The notes under the pieces were generated by a model. The model saw nothing but the letters and a program-made list of their open reading frames with translations, had not been told where the DNA came from and searched no databases. A stretch of 64,000 nt of DNA from an uncultured Bacteroidales bacterium (GTDB lineage Bacteria > Bacteroidota > Bacteroidia > Bacteroidales > UBA932). Both the position numbers and the translations under genes were made by a program. Below, in pieces: positions 27,667-36,468 of the stretch; positions within the stretch are counted from its first letter, which is position 1; each line of letters opens with the position of its first letter. Where the stretch lies: contig CALUTT010000011.1 in assembly GCA_944323775.1 (NCBI GenBank), positions 114,342 to 178,341 of the forward strand. The letters run 5' to 3'.

Positions 27667-27696
27667 CAAAGATAGTCAGAATTAATTTCAAGTCAA
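27667..27696 (-). promoter_or_regulatory. promoter of the LytTR-DUF4293-phosphorylase run
   Basis: TTG (27696-27694), 19 bases, TATCTTTG (27674-27667) on the minus strand. The box ends seven bases before the ATG at 27659. Confidence 0.65.
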
Positions 27697-27757
27697 GAAT
27701 TATCACCTCAGAAAAGCTGACTCCCGGCCAGCAGGAGATTCACGAAATTTTTTTCTG

Positions 27758-27765
27758 TATCTTTG
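27758..27765 (+). promoter_or_regulatory. -7 box for fabF
   Basis: TATCTTTG on the plus strand, 34 bases before the ATG, downstream of a T-rich tract; no clear -33 TTG. Confidence 0.5.
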
Positions 27766-27799
27766 CAATTGTATAACAAGACAACAACCGGTACAGCTT

Positions 27800-29050
27800 A
27801 TGGAAAGAAACAGAAGAGTCGCAGTTACGGGAATAGGAGTTATCTCATGCATAGGAAATGATACCAGGACTTTCTGGAACAGCCTGATAAACGGAGTATG
27901 TGGTATAGACTACATAACCGAGTTCCCTACTGAGGACCTTGCGGTGAAGATCGGCGGCATGGTCCGCAACTTCAATCCGGAAGAATACGGAATGGACAAG
28001 CCCTTCATACGCAAACAGGATCCGTTCACCATTTTCGCAATGGCGTCTGCATGGCAGGCGATGAATGATTCAGGACTCGCGGCTGGAGAAAACATCTCTC
28101 CGTCCCGCCTTGCGACATATGTCGGGTCCGGCATCGGAGGATTCCAGACGATACAGCGGGAAATCGAGAAATTCATAGAAGACCCGTCCGGGAAATGGAT
28201 ATCGCCTAATTTCGTGCCTACAATGATCAGCGACATGGCAGGCGGCCAGATCGCCATCAAGTTCAAGGCCCAGGGCTCATGCATCGACATCGTTACGGCC
28301 TGCGCGACATCCACCCATTCTCTTGGAGAAGCCTTCAGAGCGATCAAGCATGGCTACGCGGACGCGGTCATTGCCGGAGGTTCCGACCACTGCACCATTC
28401 CCATAGGCATAGCTGGATTCGCAAATGCCAAGGCGCTTTCGCGCTCTGAGAACCCGAAGTACGCTTCCCTTCCGTTCAACGCAAACCGCTCCGGCTTCGT
28501 GATGGCCGACGGATCGGCCATACTGATTCTCGAAGAATACGGACATGCTCTCCAGAGAGGCGCGCACATATATGCTGAGATGGTCGGATACGGGAGCACC
28601 TGCGACGCTTACCACGCAACGGCGCCGCGTCCTGACGCCACCACCCAGGCAGAGTGCATCAGACTGGCGCTTGACGAGGCAGGATTCGACCCCTCGAAAG
28701 ACTGCGTCTACGTAAACGCGCACGGCACGGGAACGGCTCTCAACGACGTCGCAGAGACCAAGGCCTACAAGCTGGCTTTCGGAGACTTTGCAAGGAGCAT
28801 ACACATAAGCAGCACCAAATCAATGCACGGGCACATGTTCGGCGCAACTGGTGCAGTCGAAGCCGCCGCGACAGTGCTCGCACTCCAGGAAGGCATTATC
28901 CCTCCTACTATTAACCTCGACACGCCTGATCCCGAATGCGACCTGGACTACACTCCGAACAAGGCTGTAAAGGCTGAAATCAATCTTGGTCTAAGCGACT
29001 CGTTCGGATTCGGAGGCCACAATGCCTGCGTGGCATTCAGAAAAGTATGA
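27800..29050 (+). CDS. fabF: beta-ketoacyl-ACP synthase II
   Basis: Condenses malonyl-ACP with acyl-ACP in fatty-acid elongation. The 416-residue thiolase-fold enzyme has the nucleophile Cys168 in VTACATSTHS and the two catalytic histidines, His308 in VNAHGTGT and His345 in STKSMHGHMFGA, with Lys340 between. The usual GFVMGEGAG loop reads GFVMADGSA, a mild variation. It is monocistronic here: it is bounded by its own TATCTTTG box and a strong bidirectional terminator, and no acpP or other fab genes are adjacent. It could therefore be either the housekeeping KASII or a second paralogue. Confidence 0.9.
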   Translation: MERNRRVAVTGIGVISCIGNDTRTFWNSLINGVCGIDYITEFPTEDLAVKIGGMVRNFNPEEYGMDKPFIRKQDPFTIFAMASAWQAMNDSGLAAGENISPSRLATYVGSGIGGFQTIQREIEKFIEDPSGKWISPNFVPTMISDMAGGQIAIKFKAQGSCIDIVTACATSTHSLGEAFRAIKHGYADAVIAGGSDHCTIPIGIAGFANAKALSRSENPKYASLPFNANRSGFVMADGSAILILEEYGHALQRGAHIYAEMVGYGSTCDAYHATAPRPDATTQAECIRLALDEAGFDPSKDCVYVNAHGTGTALNDVAETKAYKLAFGDFARSIHISSTKSMHGHMFGATGAVEAAATVLALQEGIIPPTINLDTPDPECDLDYTPNKAVKAEINLGLSDSFGFGGHNACVAFRKV

Positions 29051-29054
29051 TATG

Positions 29055-29082
29055 AGAGGATGCCGCCCTGGCGGCATCCTCT
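29055..29082. terminator. bidirectional terminator between fabF and prfA
   Basis: A 12-base stem (AGAGGATGCCGC with its complement, 29055-29066 and 29071-29082) with a four-base loop lies between the convergent fabF and prfA stops. T runs are poor on both sides but the stem is very stable. Confidence 0.8.
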
Positions 29083-29086
29083 ACCT

Positions 29087-30175
29087 CTAATTCTCCCCTG
29101 CTTCCTTCAGGCGTTCAGCGTTCTCGGCAATCTGAAGCTGGTCGATGCACTCCTGTATGTTCCCGTCCATGAAAGAAGGGAGATTATACATTGACCAGTT
29201 AATCCTGTGATCCGTGACACGGCCCTGAGGATAGTTGTATGTCCTGATCTTGGCTGACCTGTCTCCCGTGGAAACCATGGTCTTCCGCTTTGCGGCAATT
29301 CCGTCCAGATATTTCTGGTGCTCCAGATTGTACAGACGGGTTCTCAGTTCCTCGAAAGCGCGGTCCTTGTTCTTCAGCTGCGAACGCTCCTCCTGGCACT
29401 GGACCACCAGTCCGGAAGGGATATGCGTCAGGCGCACTGCAGAATAAGTCGTATTCACACCCTGGCCTCCCGGTCCGGATGAGCAGAACAGGTCGAGACG
29501 GATATCGTCCCAGCTGAGGTCAACGTCAAACTCACCGGCCTCCGGGAATACGGCGACCGACGCGGCGGATGTCTGGATCCTGCCCTGGGTCTCGGTCTGG
29601 GGTACTCTCTGTACCCGGTGGACCCCGGATTCATATTTCATCACTCCGTACACACCGTCTCCGCTAAGTTTGAAGACAATCTGCTTGAAACCGCCGGAAG
29701 TTCCGGGGGTCTGATCCGTGACTTCCAGCTTCCATCCCTTGGACTCCGCAAAGTGCTGGTACATTCTGAACAGGTCTCCGGCAAAGATAGCCGCCTCGTC
29801 ACCTCCGGTACCGCCGCGGATCTCCACGATAGCGTTCTTCGCATCGTCCGGATCGGCAGGAATCAGCAGCAGCTTGATCTCCTGCTCCTTCTTTGGCATC
29901 CGTTCCTCGAGATCCGACCCCTCCTCGCGAGCCATCTCGCGCAGGTCTTCGTCTTTCTCGTTGACCAGGATGTCCTTGGCCGACGCAAGGTCGTTCACCA
30001 TTTTCTCATATTCCTTTCCCGCCGCTATGATTGGCTCCAGCTCCTTGTAGTCCTCGTTGAGCTGAACGTATTTCTTCATGTCCGACATCGCCTCCGGACT
30101 TGAAAGCTGCGCCTGAAGCGACTGGAACTTGTCCTGTAGGGAGAGAACCTTCTCCAATAACTTGTTATCTGCCAT
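29087..30175 (-). CDS. prfA: peptide chain release factor 1
   Basis: Recognises UAA and UAG and triggers peptide release. The 362-residue protein is of normal length. It has the anticodon-mimicking PxT motif as Pro192-Gln-Thr194 within [15 protein letters not shown], which marks RF1 rather than RF2. The catalytic GGQ is at 236-238 in [13 protein letters not shown] textbook promoter lies upstream at 30194-30225. It is followed by the fabF/prfA terminator. Confidence 0.97.
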   Translation of the reverse strand: MADNKLLEKVLSLQDKFQSLQAQLSSPEAMSDMKKYVQLNEDYKELEPIIAAGKEYEKMVNDLASAKDILVNEKDEDLREMAREEGSDLEERMPKKEQEIKLLLIPADPDDAKNAIVEIRGGTGGDEAAIFAGDLFRMYQHFAESKGWKLEVTDQTPGTSGGFKQIVFKLSGDGVYGVMKYESGVHRVQRVPQTETQGRIQTSAASVAVFPEAGEFDVDLSWDDIRLDLFCSSGPGGQGVNTTYSAVRLTHIPSGLVVQCQEERSQLKNKDRAFEELRTRLYNLEHQKYLDGIAAKRKTMVSTGDRSAKIRTYNYPQGRVTDHRINWSMYNLPSFMDGNIQECIDQLQIAENAERLKEAGEN

Positions 30176-30193
30176 AATGAATCAATGTCCGCG

Positions 30194-30225
30194 CAAAGTT
30201 AGCAAATTCCCGACATACAGACAAA
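30194..30225 (-). promoter_or_regulatory. promoter of prfA
   Basis: TTTG (30225-30222), 20 bases, TAACTTTG (30201-30194) on the minus strand: a full consensus match. The leader would be about 15 bases. Confidence 0.75.
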
Positions 30226-30233
30226 GGGCATCG

Positions 30234-31028
30234 TCACAGCCCCATTGTCTTGGCTTCATCCCAATATGCATCCATCTGCGCCAGACTGAGGTCAGAGAGT
30301 CGCCTTCCACTCTCTGCAGTGCGCAGCTCGACATGGTCGAAACGGCGGCGGAATTTCGAGCAGCACAGACTCAGGGCCTTGTCTGCATCCACACCGTACA
30401 GCCTTGCCGCGTTTATGACGGAAAACAGCAAGTCTCCGAATTCCTCCTCCACCCTCTCGTGAGATTCCGATCCGCAAGCCTCCCGCACTTCGGAGATTTC
30501 CTCGAGGACCTTGTCCCATACATCCTCCCGCTTCTGCCAGTCAAAACCGCAGCCTCTGGCCTTTTCCTGCATCGACATGGCCTTGAGCATCGACGGCATG
30601 GTATCAGGGATGCCTGACATCACGGTCTTGTTCCCGTCTTTTTCGCGTGATTTGACAAGTTCCCATGTATCAGCTATTTCCTTGGCACTTGGATGGCTCC
30701 CGCCTGCATCCGGACCGAATACGTGAGGATGACGGAACTCCATCTTGTCACATTCGCTGTCAAGCGAGTCCGCAATGTCGAAAGCCCCCTGTTCCTCGCC
30801 TATTTTCGCATAGAACACCATGTGGTAGAGCAGGTCACCGACCTCCTTGCATACGGCCTTGGAATCCTTGCGCAGTACCGCATCACCGAGTTCATACACT
30901 TCTTCTTCCGTCATGACTCTCAGGCTGTCCATGGTCTGTTCCGCATTCCACGGACACTTCTCCCTCAACGCATCCATGACATCAAGAAGCCTCGAGAAGG
31001 CTTTAAGTTTCTCTTCTTTTGTATGCAT
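30234..31028 (-). CDS. mazG: nucleoside triphosphate pyrophosphohydrolase MazG
   Basis: Hydrolyses (d)NTPs to NMP and pyrophosphate, cleaning nucleotide pools. At 264 residues it has two MazG domains, as in the E. coli enzyme. The metal-binding helices are visible as EEVYELGDAV and EVGDLLYHMVFYA in the first half and EEFGDLLFSVINAARL in the second. A TAGTTTTG box at 31056-31063 on the minus strand may be its promoter. The gene is divergent from the CoA-transferase, whose -33 element overlaps the mazG start codon region. Confidence 0.93.
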   Translation of the reverse strand: MHTKEEKLKAFSRLLDVMDALREKCPWNAEQTMDSLRVMTEEEVYELGDAVLRKDSKAVCKEVGDLLYHMVFYAKIGEEQGAFDIADSLDSECDKMEFRHPHVFGPDAGGSHPSAKEIADTWELVKSREKDGNKTVMSGIPDTMPSMLKAMSMQEKARGCGFDWQKREDVWDKVLEEISEVREACGSESHERVEEEFGDLLFSVINAARLYGVDADKALSLCCSKFRRRFDHVELRTAESGRRLSDLSLAQMDAYWDEAKTMGL

Positions 31029-31049
31029 ATGATTATTTTCCTATTTTTG
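31018..31049 (+). promoter_or_regulatory. promoter of the CoA-transferase/glycosyltransferase run
   Basis: TTTG (31018-31021), 20 bases, TATTTTTG (31042-31049): full consensus. It overlaps the first codons of the divergent mazG gene. Confidence 0.75.
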
Positions 31050-31084
31050 TGTGCGCAAAACTAATAAATTTCTCGTTCCGATTT

Positions 31085-32389
31085 ATGAATAAGACGTTGC
31101 ATTTTGTATCGCCGGACGAAGCGGTAAGCCATATCCCTTCGCATTGTCACATACATTTGAGCAGCGTCGCAAGCGTCCCGCACTGTCTCATTGAAGCCCT
31201 GTGCCGCAGAGCTGACGCTGGCGATGTGACCGACCTGCATTTCCATCACTTCCACACCGAGGGCCCTGCCCCGTACAGCGATCCACGCTATGAAGGCATA
31301 TTCTTCGAGCAGGGTTTCTTTGTCGGTCCAAACGTCAGGAAAAACGTGAACGGAGGCTACGCAGACTACCTTCCGGTGCACCTTGGCGAGAGCCAGAAAC
31401 TCTATCGTGAGGGGTACATAAAGCTTGGCGCCGCACTCGTGAACATTTCCGTTCCGGACGAGAACGGCAAAGTCAGTCTCGGGACTTCAGTCGACTGTTC
31501 GGTCGCCGCGGTCGAAAGTGCGGACCTCGTCATCGGCGTGGTGAATCCGAACGTTCCGTTCGCATATGGTGACCTGCTTGACATCAGCATGTTCGACTAT
31601 CTCGTCCAGGACGACACGCCACTTGTCACCGCATCCTTCGCTGAACCCACTCCGACAGAGACACTGATAGGAAAGAACTGCGCAGCCCTCGTGGATGACG
31701 GAGACTGCATCCAGATGGGGATCGGCGCACTGCCTAACGCCCTTGCGGCCCAGCTTTCAGGGCACCGCCACCTCGGGCTCCACACGGAGATGTTTGCAGA
31801 CGGACTGCTCCGCCTCATTCAGAGCGGGGTGATCGACGGTTCACGGAAGAAGATGGATACAGGCAAGGTGGTAGCATCGTTTCTGCTCGGCTCACAGAAG
31901 GTGTATTCATTCATAGACCACAATCCTTCGGTGCTGATGCGAGACATAAAATACACCAACAATCCGTTTGTGATCGCCTCTAACCCCAACATGAAGGCAA
32001 TCAACTCAGCGACCGAGGTCGACCTCACGGGACAGATCTGCGCCGACTCGATCGGGACCCGAATATTCAGCGGTACAGGCGGCCAGCTTGAATTCGTCCG
32101 CGGGGCCGCGATGTCGCCAGGAGGAAAGAGCATCACCGCATTCGCGTCACGTACATCCAAGGGCAAGAACAAGATAGTGCCGGAACTCAACCACGGAGCC
32201 GGAGTAGTCACCCCGAGAGCTGACGCACACTGGATAGTCACCGAATACGGAGCCGTGGACCTCTATGGGAAAAGTCTCCAGGAAAGGGCAAAGCTGCTGA
32301 TCGGAATAGCCCATCCTGATGACAGGGAAGACCTCGACAGAGCCGCATTCGAGCGCTTCGGGCCGCATTACCACAACTTTTCGATATGA
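31085..32389 (+). CDS. acetyl-CoA hydrolase/transferase family protein
   Basis: Moves CoA between short-chain acids through a glutamyl-CoA intermediate; relatives include butyryl-CoA:acetate and 4-hydroxybutyrate CoA-transferases. The 434-residue protein (start ATG at 31085; the longer reading lies across the promoter) has the catalytic Glu235 in LGLHTEMFADG, the oxyanion-loop GIGALPNALA just before it, and EFVRGAAMSPGGKS near residue 347. The true acid pair cannot be read from sequence. The stop overlaps the start of a glycosyltransferase gene in an ATGA arrangement, an odd coupling of central metabolism and polysaccharide synthesis. Confidence 0.9.
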   Translation: MNKTLHFVSPDEAVSHIPSHCHIHLSSVASVPHCLIEALCRRADAGDVTDLHFHHFHTEGPAPYSDPRYEGIFFEQGFFVGPNVRKNVNGGYADYLPVHLGESQKLYREGYIKLGAALVNISVPDENGKVSLGTSVDCSVAAVESADLVIGVVNPNVPFAYGDLLDISMFDYLVQDDTPLVTASFAEPTPTETLIGKNCAALVDDGDCIQMGIGALPNALAAQLSGHRHLGLHTEMFADGLLRLIQSGVIDGSRKKMDTGKVVASFLLGSQKVYSFIDHNPSVLMRDIKYTNNPFVIASNPNMKAINSATEVDLTGQICADSIGTRIFSGTGGQLEFVRGAAMSPGGKSITAFASRTSKGKNKIVPELNHGAGVVTPRADAHWIVTEYGAVDLYGKSLQERAKLLIGIAHPDDREDLDRAAFERFGPHYHNFSI

Positions 32390-33516
32390 GGATAGTATTC
32401 CTGTCTCATGACGGCAACTGTACAGGAGGCGCCCAGAAATGCCTCGTATCGCTGCTTAAGGGACTCACTATGGCGCACGATGACATCGAGATCCACTTGA
32501 TATTGCCAAAACAAGGTGGTGACATGGAACGGCTATGCTCACCATATGTCAAATCATGCTATAAAGCCAACCTGAAATGGTGGGTGGCCCCCGGTGAATC
32601 CAGTCGGAAAGGACAGGTGACATTCATGCTGAAAGCATACGTCCGTGCCATCAGAATCAGCCTGTTGCTGCTAAGGATAAAGCCGGACAAATGCATAACG
32701 AACACGATTGCTATCCCGGACCTGGCGCTTGCGGCAAAACTGCTGCATATCCCCCACTTCTGGTTCATACATGAAATTCCCGAGCTAAGCTGGCGCATGA
32801 AATTCATATTCGGCTACGGACACACGTATTCAATAATTGACAGATTATCCGACAGAATCCTCATGCCTTCCGCATTTACGAGAGATTTCTATTCGTCGAA
32901 TGGAATAAGCGCGGGGAAAATACATGTTATTGTTCAAGCTGTGGAAATAGATACACAAAAGGCAGTCCCCACGAAGAGAGATCCACGCTATACTATACTC
33001 CTAATAGGCACCTTCGATGCCGGCAAATCCCAGATAGACCTGATATTAGCAGCTGACATGCTAAAACAAAAAGGGCTGGATTTCCGCTGTCTGCTAATAG
33101 GGACAGACAGTGCTGACGGGACAAGGCAGGAATGCGAAAAGTTCGTATCCGAAAACGGGCTTTCGGACCGAATCGAGTTTTACGGATACACCGAGAACGT
33201 CTCCTACTTCTACAGTATTGCCGATGTTCTGGTAATATGTTCGAAAATGGAAACTTTCGGACGTACAGCCGCTGAAGCCAGAATGTTCAGGCTTCCAGTT
33301 ATCAGCACAGACATGGGGGCAGTCCGCGAACAGATCCAGGACGGCAAGGACGGTCTGCTTTACAAATATGGGGACGTGCATATGCTCGCTGAAAAAATAA
33401 GCATGCTGTCTGACCCGGAGACACGTCGCAAAATGTCGGACAATATTCCTCATGACATTGCCGAAAGGTACAGTGTTTCCCGATTCACGGACGACTTCAT
33501 AAAGACTATACTTTAA
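32386..33516 (+). CDS. glycosyltransferase family 4 protein
   Basis: A 376-residue GT-B fold glycosyltransferase. The N-terminal acceptor domain begins IVFLSHDGNCTGGAQKCLVS with the GGA loop usual in GT4, and the C-terminal donor domain has YGYTENVSYFYSIADVLV and the donor-binding CSKMETFGRTAAEARMF. It probably adds a sugar to an envelope glycan on the inner face of the membrane. Within about 32500-33500 the bases are clearly more AT-rich, with more ATA, AGA and TTA codons, than flanking genes, which hints at acquisition. It starts by ATGA overlap with the CoA-transferase. Confidence 0.87.
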   Translation: MRIVFLSHDGNCTGGAQKCLVSLLKGLTMAHDDIEIHLILPKQGGDMERLCSPYVKSCYKANLKWWVAPGESSRKGQVTFMLKAYVRAIRISLLLLRIKPDKCITNTIAIPDLALAAKLLHIPHFWFIHEIPELSWRMKFIFGYGHTYSIIDRLSDRILMPSAFTRDFYSSNGISAGKIHVIVQAVEIDTQKAVPTKRDPRYTILLIGTFDAGKSQIDLILAADMLKQKGLDFRCLLIGTDSADGTRQECEKFVSENGLSDRIEFYGYTENVSYFYSIADVLVICSKMETFGRTAAEARMFRLPVISTDMGAVREQIQDGKDGLLYKYGDVHMLAEKISMLSDPETRRKMSDNIPHDIAERYSVSRFTDDFIKTIL

Positions 33517-33520
33517 CAGT

Positions 33521-34438
33521 ATGCTGTCAGTAATAATCTGTTCCATTGATCCGCTCCGGCTGGAAAAGCTGGAATCAAACATAATGCACACTGCCGGAGT
33601 GGAATGCGAGATAATCGGCGTAGACAACAGGACGGACAGACGGCCGATAGCCGAAGTATATAACTCCGCCGCCTCCAGGGCAAGGTTCCCCTTCCTTCTG
33701 TTCATACACGAAGACGTCTCGTTCATGACACGGGAATGGGCGGCTCCCATCATAGTCAAACTGCGCGAGACCGACTGCGGAGTGATTGGATTTGCCGGAG
33801 GAAGAATAAAGACACGGGCATATTCCGGCTGGTGCACTTGGCGTCCTGAATACGACAGGACATGGTACCATTTCCCGGACGCCCAAGGACACGACCGCCT
33901 GTCATCTTCAGGTGCGGACGGACGGCCTGGATTTGCGCCGACAGTCACGGTAGACGGATTCGCGATGTTTGTCAGAAAAGACATATGGGAACATCATCCG
34001 TTCGACGACAGGATGCTCAGGGGCTTCCACTGCTACGACCTGGATTTCTCCCTGGAACTCGCTTCAAGCGGATACCGCAATTATGTCTGCCAGCAGACGG
34101 TGGACGTAATGCACTGTTCCGAAGGAAGTTTCGGGGAGGCCTGGCTTGAGGAGACCATCCGCATGCACGAGTCCAAATGGAGGAAATTCCTTCCGCTCAT
34201 GGCTCCGGACCTTTCCCTGGACGGAAAGGCACTGCAATCAGAGGAAGAGCTGTCGGCATACAAGTTCCTCAAGCAGGCCCTTGCTCTGAAATCACGGCAC
34301 AGCGCAAAGATATTCCGGCAATTCTGCAGAATGCCTCTCGACTGGCCTCACCTCGGACATGTCATCAGTACGTCGGCAGCCCTCGCAAGGGTAATGCTGT
34401 CTTCTAAAGGAGCCCCTCGCGACGAGCGAAATCGATAA
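33521..34438 (+). CDS. glycosyltransferase family 2-like protein (StrF type)
   Basis: A 305-residue protein with a GT-A like fold. It starts MLSVIICSIDP, has IIGVDNRTDRRPIAEVYNSA and the metal-binding-like LLFIHEDVSF near residue 68, and resembles the StrF/GT2 group in which HEDV replaces the usual DxD context. Sugar and acceptor are unknown. It is four bases after the GT4 gene, so the two likely act on the same glycan. Its last 35 bases overlap a convergent kinase-like gene. Confidence 0.8.
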   Translation: MLSVIICSIDPLRLEKLESNIMHTAGVECEIIGVDNRTDRRPIAEVYNSAASRARFPFLLFIHEDVSFMTREWAAPIIVKLRETDCGVIGFAGGRIKTRAYSGWCTWRPEYDRTWYHFPDAQGHDRLSSSGADGRPGFAPTVTVDGFAMFVRKDIWEHHPFDDRMLRGFHCYDLDFSLELASSGYRNYVCQQTVDVMHCSEGSFGEAWLEETIRMHESKWRKFLPLMAPDLSLDGKALQSEEELSAYKFLKQALALKSRHSAKIFRQFCRMPLDWPHLGHVISTSAALARVMLSSKGAPRDERNR

Positions 34439-34985
34439 TGAAATCAGCAGTCCCTTCCGTTCCGAGAATAGACGAATCGACACAAAGATCGTAGTTCGAA
34501 GCCACGCCCCAGTTCCCGAAAGTGAAGAAGTTATACCAGTACTCGCGCGACTTGTCCTTCTTCTGGATCAGTTTTTCAGCCTCATCGGCGGATATTCCGG
34601 AACGTTCCGACACAAGTTTCTTGCGCCACTCCATCGGAGCGCAGACAAAGACATCCAGACACTTCTGGTCACGAAGCACATAATCGGCGGCACGTCCCAC
34701 GAAAATGGCACTGCCCTTCTCGGCTATGCCACGAATCGTGTCGCTCTGTATCTTGAAGAGGCCCTCGTCGTTTATCGCATTCTGTGAGTACCCGAAAGTA
34801 AAGAATCTTTTCCGCTCGTCGTTGTGTCTGAAAAACTCCGGACAAACTCCGCTGCGCTCGGCAGCCTTAAGAAGGAGTTCATTGTCATAGACCTCGATTC
34901 CAAGCTTCTTGCCGACAAGGCTGGCAATGTTCCTGCCACCGCTTCCGAACTGCCGGCCGATATTGATCAACACTCTGTTTTCCAT
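34404..34985 (-). CDS. cytidylate kinase-like family protein
   Basis: A 193-residue P-loop protein of the cytidylate kinase-like family (not the canonical Cmk). The nucleotide-binding segment is INIGRQFGSGGRNIAS near residue 5, in which the Walker A lysine is absent and GSGGR is seen instead, as usual for this family. The lid-like region holds KKDKSREYWYNFFT. The start is the ATG at 34985; the TTG at 34997 abuts the previous stop. Substrate unknown. It is the last of a nrnA-FKBP-MATE-kinase run. Confidence 0.8.
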   Translation of the reverse strand: MENRVLINIGRQFGSGGRNIASLVGKKLGIEVYDNELLLKAAERSGVCPEFFRHNDERKRFFTFGYSQNAINDEGLFKIQSDTIRGIAEKGSAIFVGRAADYVLRDQKCLDVFVCAPMEWRKKLVSERSGISADEAEKLIQKKDKSREYWYNFFTFGNWGVASNYDLCVDSSILGTEGTADFIIDFARREGLL

Positions 34986-34997
34986 ATTGTCTGACAA

Positions 34998-36398
34998 TTA
35001 TTTAATCGCACTGCCAAGTATCGATGAATCCTCTCCGTCCTTGAGCCTGTCGAACTTCCTCATGAGACGTATTATGAATATGGCCGCGAGAATCGTACTG
35101 ATCAGGTCGGCTATGGGGAAACTGATCCACACGCCCTCCACGTCAAACCACAGAGGGAGCAGATAGATGAAAGGCAGCAGACAAATCAGCTGACGGGACA
35201 AGGCCAGCACGATTGCCGTCTTGACCATTCCCAGACACTGGAACAGGTTTCCGGCAACGAAGTTGAACCCGACGAAAGCTACACACAGGTTCATTATCCT
35301 GAGCCCTCTCGATGCCAGGTCTATCATCTCCGGATCGTTTGAGAACAGTCCGACCACTACCCTGGGTATCAGCATAGAAACAAGGAAGCACACCGTAGTG
35401 ACAAGCACCTCCCACTTGGCGGTCATGATGAATACCTCCTTGACCCTGTGATAGAGACGCGCACCGTAATTGTATCCGGCAATAGGCTGCAGCCCCTGGT
35501 TGAAGCCGAAGCATATCATCACGAAGAACGTAGTGGCTCTGTTCACAATCCCGTATGCCCCGATGGCCATGTCGCTTCCATACTCGGCAAGCTGCTTGTT
35601 CACCATCATTGCGACAAGAGAAGACGCCGCGTTCATCAGGAACGGACCGACTCCGATCGCGAAACACTGCCCGGCTATCCTGGAGTCTATCTGAAGCAGA
35701 GGCTTCGTGAAATGCAGCAGCCGCGACTTGTTGGCAAAGAACACCAGCGTATAGGCCAGCGCAGCCACCTGGCAGACCACAGTCGCAATCGCCGCACCGC
35801 GTATTCCGAGTTCGAAACCGAATATAAGTATGGGGTCCAGAATAGCGTTGGATATCACGGTGAACAGAGTCAGCCCCATCGCGGTCTTGGGATGCCCGGA
35901 CGAACGGATAAGCCCGTTGAAGCCGAAATACAGATGAGTGACCACGTTGCCGATGAGGATAATCTTCATGTATTCCCTCGCATAGAAAATGGTCCTCTCG
36001 CTGGCGCCGAAGAAATACAGTATCGGGTCCAGGAACGACAATGTCACGACCGAGAACACCAGGCCGATGATAAGGTTAAGCGCAAAGACATTGGAAAGGA
36101 CCTTCTTCGCAGAATCATAGTTCTTCTGGCCGAGGAGCACCGAAATAAGAGTCATGCCTCCTACACCGACCAGAGTTCCCATCGCCGCAGAGAGGTTCAT
36201 GAGCGGGAAGGTTACGGCAAGTCCGCTTATCGCGTCCGAACCTACACCGGGGATATGGCCGATATAAATGCTGTCGACCATATTGTAGAGGGATGCCGCA
36301 GTCTGGGCGATTATGCCCGGAATCGCGTACATTTTCAAAAGGGTACTTATCTTCTCTGTACCCAGCTCCGTAGGAGCCGATCCAACTGATTGTGCCAT
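34998..36398 (-). CDS. MATE family efflux transporter
   Basis: Cation-coupled multidrug/toxic compound exporter in the inner membrane. From the ATG at 36398 (MAQSVGSAPTELGTEKIS) it has 466 residues and about twelve membrane helices in two homologous halves. Family signatures include IIAQTAASLYNMVDSIYIG near residue 30 and the second-half region MICFGFNQGLQPIAGYNYGA. An alternative ATG at 36437 is possible. The gap to the FKBP stop is 70 bases with the chosen start. Substrate unknown. Confidence 0.9.
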   Translation of the reverse strand: MAQSVGSAPTELGTEKISTLLKMYAIPGIIAQTAASLYNMVDSIYIGHIPGVGSDAISGLAVTFPLMNLSAAMGTLVGVGGMTLISVLLGQKNYDSAKKVLSNVFALNLIIGLVFSVVTLSFLDPILYFFGASERTIFYAREYMKIILIGNVVTHLYFGFNGLIRSSGHPKTAMGLTLFTVISNAILDPILIFGFELGIRGAAIATVVCQVAALAYTLVFFANKSRLLHFTKPLLQIDSRIAGQCFAIGVGPFLMNAASSLVAMMVNKQLAEYGSDMAIGAYGIVNRATTFFVMICFGFNQGLQPIAGYNYGARLYHRVKEVFIMTAKWEVLVTTVCFLVSMLIPRVVVGLFSNDPEMIDLASRGLRIMNLCVAFVGFNFVAGNLFQCLGMVKTAIVLALSRQLICLLPFIYLLPLWFDVEGVWISFPIADLISTILAAIFIIRLMRKFDRLKDGEDSSILGSAIK

Positions 36399-36468
36399 CT
36401 TCACATCCACACTTTCTGCCGTGCCGCCGGATTTCATCCGCGGCCGTACAACCTGAAAGAAAACCGGA

